A stretch of DNA of 64,000 nt from DATJGS01 sp035494735 (GTDB taxonomy: Bacteria; Eisenbacteria; RBG-16-71-46), in NCBI GenBank assembly GCA_035494735.1, contig DATJGS010000045.1, forward strand, positions 1 to 64,000. The letters are read 5' to 3'. Positions 47,083-54,584 of this stretch are shown in pieces; position 1 is the stretch's first letter, and the number at the start of each line of letters is the position of its first letter. The translations under genes and the position numbers were made by a program. The notes under the pieces were generated by a model. That model had not been told where the DNA came from. It saw nothing but the letters and a program-made list of their open reading frames with translations, and made no database searches.

Positions 47083-48374
47083 GCTTCTCCGTGGCGCGCG
47101 GCGCGGTCATCGCGCGGCGCGAGTACCTGAGCACGATCCGGCGCAAGGCGTTCCTGTTCAGCCTCATGCTCACGCCCGTGCTGTTCGCCGTCATCACCGG
47201 CATCCAGGTGCTGACGGCGTCGGACGATGCCAAGGACGCGCTCCGCGCGAGCGCGATCGCCGTCGTCGACTCCTCGGGCCTGCTCGCGAACGCACCGCGC
47301 ACGTTTACGAACGAGGCGCCCACCGACGCCGGCGCGATCACCGGGCCCAGGAAGACCCGCGCGCCTCAGGCCGCGCGGACGGCCGTGACGTTCTTCCCGG
47401 ACACGGCGGCCGCGATGGCCGCGCTGAACCGCGGCGCGGTGCGGCAGGTCGTGCTCGTGCCGGCGGACTACCTGGAGCACGGGAACGTGCGCCGGTTCAA
47501 GCTCGCGAGCAACCTGTTCACGTCGACCGACGAGCGTGCCGTCGGGCGCTGGCTCGCGCGGGGCATTCTGACCGGGGCGGTCGACTCGACGCGCGCCGAC
47601 CGCGCGTCGCGCCCGCTGTCCGGTCTCCAGTTGTTCGTCCCGTCCCATGCCGGGGTGTTCGAACTTCACGACGACCGCCGCGACCTGGTGGACTTCTTCG
47701 TGCCGTTCCTGCTCGGCATGTTGCTGAGCATCTCCATCATCACGGGCGGCCAGTACCTGCTGCAGGGCGTGACGGAGGAAAAGGAGTCGCGCATCCTCGA
47801 GTCGCTGCTGTGCACCGTGACGCCGGAAGAGCTGATGTTCGGCAAGCTCGTCGGGTTGGGTGGCGCCGGGCTGACGCTCGTCGTCGCGTGGAGCGTCATG
47901 GGCGCCTACGTCGGCGGCCCGATCGCGATGGCCGCGAACTTCCACATGTCTCCTCTGCTCATCGTGTTCGGCGTGACGTACTTCCTGCTCGGCTACCTGT
48001 TCTACGCGAGCCTGATGACGGGCATCGGCGCGGTGGCCTCGAATCTGCGCGAAGCGAACCAGATGGCGCTGATGTTCACGTTCGGGAACTTCATCCCGTT
48101 CTACATGCTGACGAAGATCATCGGGCACCCGGACTCGCAGCTCGCGATCGGCATGTCGATCTTCCCGCTGACCGCGCCGACCTCGATGCTGATGCGGCTC
48201 GCGGCGACCGACATGGGCGTCCCGGCCTGGCAGCTCGCGCTGTCGCTGGCGATCCTGGCGGGCTCCGCGTGGCTCGCGGTGGTTGCCTCGGCGCGCGTGT
48301 TCCGCATCGGGCTCCTGCTGTACGGCAAGACGCCGAACTTGCCCGAGATCCTGCGCTGGGCGCGACAGGGCTGA
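47079..48374 (+). CDS. ABC-2 type permease (NatB-like)
   Basis: The 431-residue product has one N-terminal membrane helix (FLFSLMLTPVLFAVITGI) and a large extracytoplasmic domain of about 170 residues. Five or six C-terminal membrane segments start near FFVPFLLGMLLSISIITGG. The conserved EEKESRILESLLCTVTPEEL is the ABC-2/NatB coupling motif. It pairs with the overlapping ATPase gene. An MFS exporter gene follows 13 nt later, so the three may be one transcript. Confidence 0.9.
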   Translation: MSFSVARGAVIARREYLSTIRRKAFLFSLMLTPVLFAVITGIQVLTASDDAKDALRASAIAVVDSSGLLANAPRTFTNEAPTDAGAITGPRKTRAPQAARTAVTFFPDTAAAMAALNRGAVRQVVLVPADYLEHGNVRRFKLASNLFTSTDERAVGRWLARGILTGAVDSTRADRASRPLSGLQLFVPSHAGVFELHDDRRDLVDFFVPFLLGMLLSISIITGGQYLLQGVTEEKESRILESLLCTVTPEELMFGKLVGLGGAGLTLVVAWSVMGAYVGGPIAMAANFHMSPLLIVFGVTYFLLGYLFYASLMTGIGAVASNLREANQMALMFTFGNFIPFYMLTKIIGHPDSQLAIGMSIFPLTAPTSMLMRLAATDMGVPAWQLALSLAILAGSAWLAVVASARVFRIGLLLYGKTPNLPEILRWARQG

Positions 48375-48387
48375 TTCGGCGGCGGCC

Positions 48388-49863
48388 GTGAGCGGAGTCC
48401 CGGCGCCCGCCGGCCCATCCCTGCCGAGGTGGCGCGCGTTTCCGCCGCTCGCGCTCGGCGTCGTCATGGCCGTGCTCGACGTGAGCGTGGTGAACATCGC
48501 GCTGCCCACGCTGTCCCGCGCCTTCCACGCGCCGCTCACCGTCATCGAGTGGGTCGTCGTGGCCTACGGCGTCACGATCACCGCGCTGCTCCTCATCGTC
48601 GGCCGCCTCGCCGACCAGTTCGGCCGGCGGCGCACGTACGCGGCCGGACTGCTCGTGTTCGTGGGTGCGTCGGCGCTGTGCGCGGCGGCGAACGGAGCGG
48701 GCGCGCTGATTGCGGCCCGTGCGCTCCAGGGCCTGGGCGCGGCCATGCTGTCGGCGAACGCGACCGCGCTGCTCGTCGCGAGTTTCCCGGCCGAGGAGCG
48801 CGGGCGTGCACTCGGCGCGTTCGGCGCGGCGGTCGGAGTCGGGCTGGCCGTCGGCACGCCGCTCGGCGGCCTCGTCATCGCGCACGCGTCGTGGCGCTGG
48901 CTGTTCCTGCTGAACCTGCCGCTGGGACTGCTCGCCGCGTGGTGGCTACGCCGCGGCGTCGCTCCCGACGGCCCGGGAACGCGCGCCGCCACGCTCGACC
49001 TGCCGGGCGCCGTGATCTGGGCGGCGGCGCTCCTCGCCCTGATGCTCGCGCTGTCGCGCGGCCCCGACCGGGGCTGGGGGTCGGCCTCGGTGTGGCCCTT
49101 GTTCGTGGCGTCGGCAGCGGCTCTTGCGCTGTTCGGCTGGCGTGAGTCGCGGGCACGCGCTCCGCTGCTCCCGATCAAGTTCGTGCGCGGACCGCTCGGG
49201 GTGGCGGGCCTGCTGACGCTGATCTCGCAGGCGCTGTCGATCGCCGTGGGATTCCATATGCCGCTCTACCTCGAGGGCGTGCTGGGGCTGTCGCCGGCGA
49301 CGAGCGGGCAATGGCTGGCGACCGTGCCGCTCGCCGCGCTCCTGGTGGCGCCGGCTTCGGGCCGGCTCGCGGATTCGCTGGGCACGCGCCTGCCATCGAC
49401 GATCGGCATGGGGCTGACCGCGTGCGGGCTGGCCTGCCTGTCGCGGGTCGGACCCAGCCTGCGTGGACCGATCCTGTTCGGTGGGCTCGCGCTCGTCGGC
49501 GTCGGTCAGGGGTTGTTCGCGGCGCCCAACGCTAGCGCCCTCCTGGCGGTCGTGCCGCCACCCCTCCTCGGCCTGGCGTCGGGCCTGCAGGCCACCATGC
49601 GCAACCTGGGGGTGGCCTCCGGCTCGGCGATCATGGCGGCCCTGGTGGCCTCCTCGTACGCCGCGCACGGCGGAGGCCGGCTGTCGGCGGCGGCTGGCGC
49701 GGGGCTTGGCGCGGTGGCCGCGCCTGCCCTCACGTCCGCGACCCGGGACGCGTTCCTCGTCCTGACCGTCCTGGCGGTCCTGGCCACGGTCGTGTGCGCA
49801 TTGCTGGGCGGGGCACCGGGAAGGCCGCCTGGAGCATCTGACGGACGTGTCGGGGGCTGCTGA
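48388..49863 (+). CDS. MFS drug/H+ antiporter, DHA2 (14-helix) family
   Basis: The 491-residue product has motif C-like and family motifs LDVSVVNIALPTLS in helix 1 and GRLADQFGRRRTYAAG (motif A), with ALQGLGAAMLSANATALLVA. About 14 hydrophobic segments match EmrB/QacA-type exporters. The GTG start lies shortly after the permease stop with a weak GGCGG site; a later ATG (MAVLDVS) would cut into helix 1. The substrate is unknown. Confidence 0.88.
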   Translation: MSGVPAPAGPSLPRWRAFPPLALGVVMAVLDVSVVNIALPTLSRAFHAPLTVIEWVVVAYGVTITALLLIVGRLADQFGRRRTYAAGLLVFVGASALCAAANGAGALIAARALQGLGAAMLSANATALLVASFPAEERGRALGAFGAAVGVGLAVGTPLGGLVIAHASWRWLFLLNLPLGLLAAWWLRRGVAPDGPGTRAATLDLPGAVIWAAALLALMLALSRGPDRGWGSASVWPLFVASAAALALFGWRESRARAPLLPIKFVRGPLGVAGLLTLISQALSIAVGFHMPLYLEGVLGLSPATSGQWLATVPLAALLVAPASGRLADSLGTRLPSTIGMGLTACGLACLSRVGPSLRGPILFGGLALVGVGQGLFAAPNASALLAVVPPPLLGLASGLQATMRNLGVASGSAIMAALVASSYAAHGGGRLSAAAGAGLGAVAAPALTSATRDAFLVLTVLAVLATVVCALLGGAPGRPPGASDGRVGGC

Positions 49864-49913
49864 GGGTCGAACGGGAGATCGGAACACGCTGCACATCGGT
49901 GCCCTGATGGTTG

Positions 49914-49940
49914 TTTCTGCGGCGACAGGTGTCGCAGAAA
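49914..49940. repeat. Inverted repeat after the MFS gene
   Basis: tttctg...cagaaa encloses cgaca...tgtcg, two stacked stems with a 3-nt bulge (cgg) and a 2-nt gap at the apex. It has no T-run, so it is more likely a protein-binding palindrome or RNA hairpin than a terminator. Confidence 0.5.
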
Positions 49941-50079
49941 GCCCCGTTCCTGCACGCCCGCTGGCCGAAATTGAGCCGAAGATTCCTCTTGGAAGTGCTG
50001 CCAGGACGTTGCGACAATTACTTACGTCGATCAGCGCACCCGTGGACCCCAGGGAACGGGACTTGCGTAATTCGACACT

Positions 50080-50292
50080 GGCAGGCGGACTGTGATCCGC
50101 CCCACATATTTTTCAAGAGCCCAGCGGTGCCCAGTAAAGATCGGGTCCAGAGAGACCCCTGTCGCCGGGTGGGTTGGAGACGAATGCTCGCGCACCAAGG
50201 CTGCGGGCGTTTGCTCCCTCTTGAGAGCGCGGACGCCGAACCGTCCGCGACGAACGGGATCGCCCGGTCTGAAGGCCGGGCGCTTTCGTTTT
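50080..50292 (+). ncRNA. Possible structured small RNA or nadE leader
   Basis: Between the MFS gene and nadE lies a 469-base gap (49864-50332) with no convincing ORF and lower GC. Its right half contains three clean hairpins: ggcgga/tccgcc near 50085-50102, cgcggacg/cgtccgcg (50228-50249), and a terminator-like cgcccgg/ccgggcg (50261-50282) followed by ctttcgtttt. A stretch that ends in a terminator 40 nt before the next gene is what a small RNA or an attenuated leader looks like. I could not match it to 6S, SRP, RNase P or a known riboswitch. Confidence 0.35.
50261..50292 (+). terminator. Terminator-like hairpin just upstream of nadE
   Basis: cgcccgg/ccgggcg (7 bp, 8-nt loop) is followed by ctttcgtttt. 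No annotated gene ends here, so it closes either a small RNA or a leader transcript. Confidence 0.65.
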
Positions 50293-50332
50293 CCCCCCGC
50301 GGCCCGTCGGTCGCCGGCTTGCGCGGTGTGAG

Positions 50333-52129
50333 ATGAAGCCCGACAATCGGCCGCCCATGCGCCAACTGCGATTGGGCCTGTGCCAGATCAATCCGACCGT
50401 AGGCGACCTCGACGGCAACTTCGAGCGCGTCCGGGAGCGCATTCAGGAAGCGCGGGCCGAAGGCGTGGACCTCCTGGCCCTGCCGGAGATGGTCATCACC
50501 GGCTATCCGCCCGAGGACCTGCTCCTCAAACCGTCTTTCATCGAGCGCGCGATCGAGCGCACGCGCGACCTGCTGCCCCACACGCAGGGCATGACCGTGG
50601 TCGTGGGCACCGTGGATCGCGACTTCGACCTGTACAACGCCGCGGCCGTGCTCCACGACGGGCAGTGGGTCGGGACGTATCGCAAGCGCTACCTGCCGAA
50701 CTACGGGGTGTTCGACGAGAATCGCTATTTCATGCCCGGCACGCGCAACCCGGTCTTCGTGCGCGACGGCATGGTGATCGGCGTGAACATCTGCGAGGAC
50801 ATCTGGTATCCGGGTGGTCCCGTCGAGGAGCAGGTGATCCGCGGGGGCGCCGAGATCATCGTCAATCTCTCGGCCTCGCCCTATCACGCCGGAAAGGCTC
50901 AGGCGCGCCGCCGCATGCTGTGCACGCGGGCCGCGGACAATCTCGCCGTCGTGTGCTATGTGAACCTGGTCGGTGCGCAGGACGAGATCGTCTATGACGG
51001 CGGCAGCCTGATCGTGGACGAACAGGGACAGGTGCTCGTCGAGGGTCTGATGTTCGAGGAGGACCTCGTCGTCGCCGACGTCGATCTCGAGTCGGTGTTC
51101 AACGCCCGGCTGCACGATCCGCGCCTGCGCAAGGGCCGCGCGCTCGACCTGGGCGAGAGTTCGCCGCGCATCGAACTTCCCATGCGCGCCCCGGCGACCG
51201 TCGTCAACGAGTCGGGCGGCACGGCGACCGCGCTGCTATCCCGCCCGGTGCTGGCGCATCGTTCGGAGCCGCCGCGCCTCGAACTCGTGGCCGAGATCTA
51301 CGAGGCGCTCGTACTCGGCACCCGCGACTACGTGCGCAAGAACCAGTTCAAGAGCGTGGTGCTCGGGCTGTCGGGCGGCATCGACTCGGCGCTGTGCGCG
51401 TGCGTGGCGGCCGACGCCCTCGGCCCGCAGCACGTGGTCGGCGTGTCCATGCCCTCCGAATACACGTCGGCGGCGTCGCGCGAGGACGCCGACCAGCTGG
51501 CTCAGGCCCTCGGCATCCGCCTGCTGACCATTCCCATCGAGGACGTCTTCGCCAGTTACCGGCACGCGCTCGAGCCCGCGTTCGAGAAGCGCGACGCGGA
51601 CGCGACCGAGGAGAACCTGCAGGCGCGCATTCGCGGCAATTACCTGATGGCGTTGTCCAACAAGTTCGGCTGGCTGGTCCTGACCACGGGCAACAAGAGT
51701 GAGGTGTCGGTCGGCTACAGCACGCTGTACGGCGACGCGGCCGGCGGGTTCGGGGTCCTGAAGGACGTCTACAAGACCATGGTCTATCAGCTGGCTCAGT
51801 ACCGGCGCACGCGCGGCGGCCCCGAGGTGATCTCGGAACGCACGCTGACGCGCGCGCCGAGCGCGGAGCTGCGCCCCGGCCAGACCGATCAGGACACGCT
51901 GCCGCCGTACGACGTGCTCGACCCGATTCTGCGACTGTACGTCGAGGAGGACCGCGCGGCGCGCGAGATCGCCGAGCTGGGCTACGACGTCGAGATGGTG
52001 CGCCGCGTCGTGCGCATGGTCGACCGCGCCGAGTACAAGCGCCGGCAGAGCCCTCCGGGGGTCAAGATCACGCCGCGCGCCTTCGGCAAGGATCGGCGCC
52101 TGCCGATTACGAACCGCTGGTCGAGCTAG
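50333..52129 (+). CDS. nadE: Glutamine-dependent NAD+ synthetase
   Basis: The 598-residue enzyme amidates nicotinate adenine dinucleotide to NAD+ using ammonia from glutamine. The N-terminal nitrilase-like glutaminase has its triad: Glu in LPEMVITGYPPEDLL, Lys in YRKRYLPNYGVFDE and Cys in VNICEDIWYPGG. The C-terminal synthetase has the PP-loop LGLSGGIDSALCACVAADAL, TTGNKSEVSVGYSTLYGD and GGFGVLKDVYKT. Length and order fit the shorter bacterial fused form. The ATG at 50333 is used here; ATG 50357 (MRQLRLGLCQINPTVGD) is equally plausible because neither has a strong ribosome site. Confidence 0.93.
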   Translation: MKPDNRPPMRQLRLGLCQINPTVGDLDGNFERVRERIQEARAEGVDLLALPEMVITGYPPEDLLLKPSFIERAIERTRDLLPHTQGMTVVVGTVDRDFDLYNAAAVLHDGQWVGTYRKRYLPNYGVFDENRYFMPGTRNPVFVRDGMVIGVNICEDIWYPGGPVEEQVIRGGAEIIVNLSASPYHAGKAQARRRMLCTRAADNLAVVCYVNLVGAQDEIVYDGGSLIVDEQGQVLVEGLMFEEDLVVADVDLESVFNARLHDPRLRKGRALDLGESSPRIELPMRAPATVVNESGGTATALLSRPVLAHRSEPPRLELVAEIYEALVLGTRDYVRKNQFKSVVLGLSGGIDSALCACVAADALGPQHVVGVSMPSEYTSAASREDADQLAQALGIRLLTIPIEDVFASYRHALEPAFEKRDADATEENLQARIRGNYLMALSNKFGWLVLTTGNKSEVSVGYSTLYGDAAGGFGVLKDVYKTMVYQLAQYRRTRGGPEVISERTLTRAPSAELRPGQTDQDTLPPYDVLDPILRLYVEEDRAAREIAELGYDVEMVRRVVRMVDRAEYKRRQSPPGVKITPRAFGKDRRLPITNRWSS

Positions 52130-52185
52130 AGCGTCGCGCATCCGCGCGAGGCTCCCGCCCTGCCACCCGCCCCTCGCCGAAAATG

Positions 52186-52218
52186 CGAACGCCGGTCCCC
52201 TGAAGGGTCCGGCGTTCG
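52186..52218. terminator. Bidirectional terminator between nadE and the small lipoprotein gene
   Basis: cgaacgccgg/ccggcgttcg (10 bp) with a 13-nt loop lies between convergent genes. The plus tail is tgtgtctt and the minus tail contains CATTTTCG. Confidence 0.75.
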
Positions 52219-52240
52219 TGTGTCTTCCAGACGGCGACGA

Positions 52241-52795
52241 CTAGGGTCCGGCGGAGATCACCACCACGATCTGACCGTTCGTGATCGTCAGGTCGTAGGT
52301 GGCGGTGCTGCCGAACACGTACAGCGCGAAGATGCCGTCGCCCTTGATGTCGCTCGTGAGCGCGGCCTTGCCCGCGGACGTGAACAACCCGGCCGACGTG
52401 TCCCAGTCGATGTTCCGGGTCTCGTTCGCGGCCAGCGCCAGCGACCACACCTTGATGCCGCCCGCGGCCTGCACCGCCGTCTTGTCGGCGAGCAGGGTGC
52501 TGCCCGACGGATTCGGCACGAGCCACACCTCGCCGCTGACCGGCGCGGGCAGGTTGTTCTTGATCGTGCCGAGTACGGCGATGTCCGGGATGTCCTTGAG
52601 CTTGCTCTTGTGATCCTTGTAGTCGGAGCTCTCGGCGGCGAGATCGATGTACTTGCCGGCCGAGCTCAGCCCGTTGACGGCGCTCAGATTGCCGAGCGCC
52701 ACCGACACGATGAACTGGCCGGTGACCAGGAAGCACCCGGTCGCGGTGAGCGCGGCCAGGGCCACGCTGGGAATCAGAAGTCGCAGACGGTTCAT
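52241..52795 (-). CDS. Small lipoprotein of unknown function
   Basis: The 184-residue product has a lipobox (LAALTATGC, Cys21) followed by a hydrophobic stretch (FLVTGQFIVSVALGNLSAV). A beta-rich domain comes next (DIAVLGTIKNNLPAPVSGEV, ALYVFGSTATYDLTITNGQI). The hydrophobic stretch after the lipidated Cys could embed in the membrane. It lies 11 nt after the beta-barrel gene in the same direction, so the two form an operon and may be a barrel plus its lipoprotein partner. No known family is recognised. Confidence 0.65.
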   Translation of the reverse strand: MNRLRLLIPSVALAALTATGCFLVTGQFIVSVALGNLSAVNGLSSAGKYIDLAAESSDYKDHKSKLKDIPDIAVLGTIKNNLPAPVSGEVWLVPNPSGSTLLADKTAVQAAGGIKVWSLALAANETRNIDWDTSAGLFTSAGKAALTSDIKGDGIFALYVFGSTATYDLTITNGQIVVVISAGP

Positions 52796-52806
52796 GGCGC
52801 CGCTCC

Positions 52807-53349
52807 TTAGGGAAGGCTCAGGAAGTCGTAGGAGACTCCGAGCGTCACGTTGCCGTACTTGCGCGAGGCGTCATTGATGGGAATGGCGTTCAACTCGCCA
52901 CGTAGCGTGATGCCGAACTTGGGCATCGGCGTGAGCTGCATCCCGAGACCGAAGTTGTAGCCGACGTCGGTTTCATCGGCGAGTCCCGACTTCTTCAACT
53001 TGTAGTTGCCGATGCCGACGTACGGAAAGAAGCTGAGGCCGGCGCCGGCGCCACCGAGGCGTGCGTTGAGGCCGTAACCCGTCAGCTTGCCGCCATCGCG
53101 CGTGTAGGACACGCCCCCGAACGTCTGCGTCTTGTCGCCGAGCTGCGAGCTCGCGAAGAACGGCTCGAGGCACAGCAAGGGCACGACGCGCACCGGAAGG
53201 CGGAATCCGAACTGCGATCCCTGGTCGCTGTCGTCCTGGACGATGGGGACGCTCAACCCCCCGTAGACCTCGGCCCCGATCGACGTGGCATGGGCGGTGG
53301 CGGCGCCCAGTGCGAGCGCGAGCAACAGCAGCGTAGCGGTCTTCTTCAT
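52807..53349 (-). CDS. Small outer-membrane beta-barrel protein
   Basis: The 180-residue product has a signal peptide (MKKTATLLLLALALGAATAHA) and alternating strands typical of an 8-strand OmpA/OmpW-size barrel (GAEVYGGLSVPIVQDDSDQG at the start, NVTLGVSYDFLSLP at the end). GGAGG precedes the ATG. It is co-transcribed with the small lipoprotein gene from the promoter at 53423-53452. The function is unknown. Confidence 0.7.
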   Translation of the reverse strand: MKKTATLLLLALALGAATAHATSIGAEVYGGLSVPIVQDDSDQGSQFGFRLPVRVVPLLCLEPFFASSQLGDKTQTFGGVSYTRDGGKLTGYGLNARLGGAGAGLSFFPYVGIGNYKLKKSGLADETDVGYNFGLGMQLTPMPKFGITLRGELNAIPINDASRKYGNVTLGVSYDFLSLP

Positions 53350-53422
53350 GAGGTCCTCCAGAGGAGCGGCGGGCGCCCGAGATGCGCTCCAGCGGGAGCG
53401 GCGAAGCGCGATGCTCGAAGCG

Positions 53423-53452
53423 ACTCTAGGTGGCCGCGCTGCCGTAAATCAA
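53423..53452 (-). promoter_or_regulatory. Promoter of the barrel-lipoprotein operon
   Basis: On the minus strand TTGATT and TAGAGT are 18 nt apart, 73 nt before the barrel start codon. It fits neatly between the stop of the B3/B4 gene and the operon. Confidence 0.6.
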
Positions 53453-53458
53453 GCGACG

Positions 53459-54145
53459 CTACTGCGCGACGCGCACAGCCAGGACGCTGGCCTCGCAGTA
53501 TCGGGTGAGCAGGTCAGCGATGTGCTCGAGCGCGGCCGACAGGGTCTGTCCGGCGCGGTCGACGGGACAGAACAGCACGACCAACAGGTTGCGGGTTTCC
53601 GACGTGACCGCGGTGCGCAGCGAGTCGGAGGTCGGTGCGCCAAACGGCCCATCGTCGTCGGCGAGCAGCAGCCGGCCGGACAGGTTCACGCGCTGCTTGC
53701 GAATGCCCGGATAACCTTCGCCCTCGCGCCCGACCCGAACCCGGACATTGCCCTTCACGCGATCGCGATCGTAGAGCCCGAGCGGAATCTGGTGCTCCAG
53801 CGAGCACAGGTTGCACACGTCCACCGCGGGATTCACCTTGGGCAGCCCCTTGCCCTGCAGCACGCGGCGCAGCAACGCCTCGCTGCTCGGGCGGGTCTTC
53901 GTCGGATCGATGTCGAGCTGATGGAACAGAGAGCGCGCCTCGGCCACGCCCGGGATGTCCGCGGGCTGGCGTCCGGCGAAGCGCCCGATCAGCCGCTGGA
54001 CGACCTGATCGCGCTCGGCGTCGAAAGCCGCCGGCAGCGGCGCGAGCTTCACGCTCTCGGCCTCGAGCAGTCCCAGGGCCAGGGTGCCGAGCAGCGCGCT
54101 GTCGACGACCAGCTGCACACCTTCGGGCCGGGCTTGGAGCGACAT
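53459..54145 (-). CDS. B3/B4 tRNA-binding-domain protein
   Basis: The 228-residue product matches the stand-alone B3/B4 domain found in the phenylalanyl-tRNA synthetase beta chain: RSLFHQLDIDPTKTRPSSEA, LLRRVLQGKGLPKVNPAVDV and CNLCSLEHQIPLGLYDRDRV. In the synthetase this domain edits mischarged Tyr-tRNA(Phe). Free-standing copies are widespread and may edit or bind tRNA or amino acids. The start chosen (MSLQARPEGVQ) begins just before the first conserved strand; longer starts add an Arg-rich non-conserved stretch. It is cytoplasmic. Confidence 0.85.
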   Translation of the reverse strand: MSLQARPEGVQLVVDSALLGTLALGLLEAESVKLAPLPAAFDAERDQVVQRLIGRFAGRQPADIPGVAEARSLFHQLDIDPTKTRPSSEALLRRVLQGKGLPKVNPAVDVCNLCSLEHQIPLGLYDRDRVKGNVRVRVGREGEGYPGIRKQRVNLSGRLLLADDDGPFGAPTSDSLRTAVTSETRNLLVVLFCPVDRAGQTLSAALEHIADLLTRYCEASVLAVRVAQ

Positions 54146-54584
54146 CGAGGATGCCTCGCAGGCGCGACCGTGCGATGCGTCGCGCATCACGTGCCCGGTG
54201 GGTCGGGCACGGTTCAAAGTGGGCGGCGGGAATTCCCTTTCCAACCCAACAGCCGGACGACACAAGGGTCGTCCTTCACGTTGCGGCCAAACCTCAATGT
54301 CTTTCGCCGCCCACCGCAGGCCTAGCGTCCCGTCGGCGGGCACTGCGCGTCTGTGCGCGCTCGTCGCCATCGCCGCGCGCATCGCGTCGTCCACCGCGTG
54401 CGCCGCGCACGATCAAATCTCGGCGCGGAACATAGCGTGTGGCGCGGCGCGCGCAACAACATTTTCGCGTGCCAGCGCAGACCGGAAATTTACTCAAGAG
54501 CACCCTTGACTTGGGATCCCGCGCTCGTCGCGCGTGATGCGCGGCGGGAGCGCGCGGGCCCGCGTTCGGTGCGCGCGACGGACG
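54146..54584. other. Intergenic region between the B3/B4 and GreA-fusion genes
   Basis: These 439 bases hold a small hairpin ggacgac/gtcgtcc (54255-54274), without a T-run. The sequence on the right is AT-richer (around 54400-54510) and may carry the B3/B4 promoter, though I cannot place a clear -35/-10 pair. Overlapping ORFs lack ribosome sites. Confidence 0.4.

Noticed and set aside
50080..50292. 6S, SRP, tmRNA or RNase P RNA in the pre-nadE gap
   Set aside because: None of their conserved cores (for example SRP GGTCAGG/GGAAGG loops) could be found; only a generic structured RNA is proposed.
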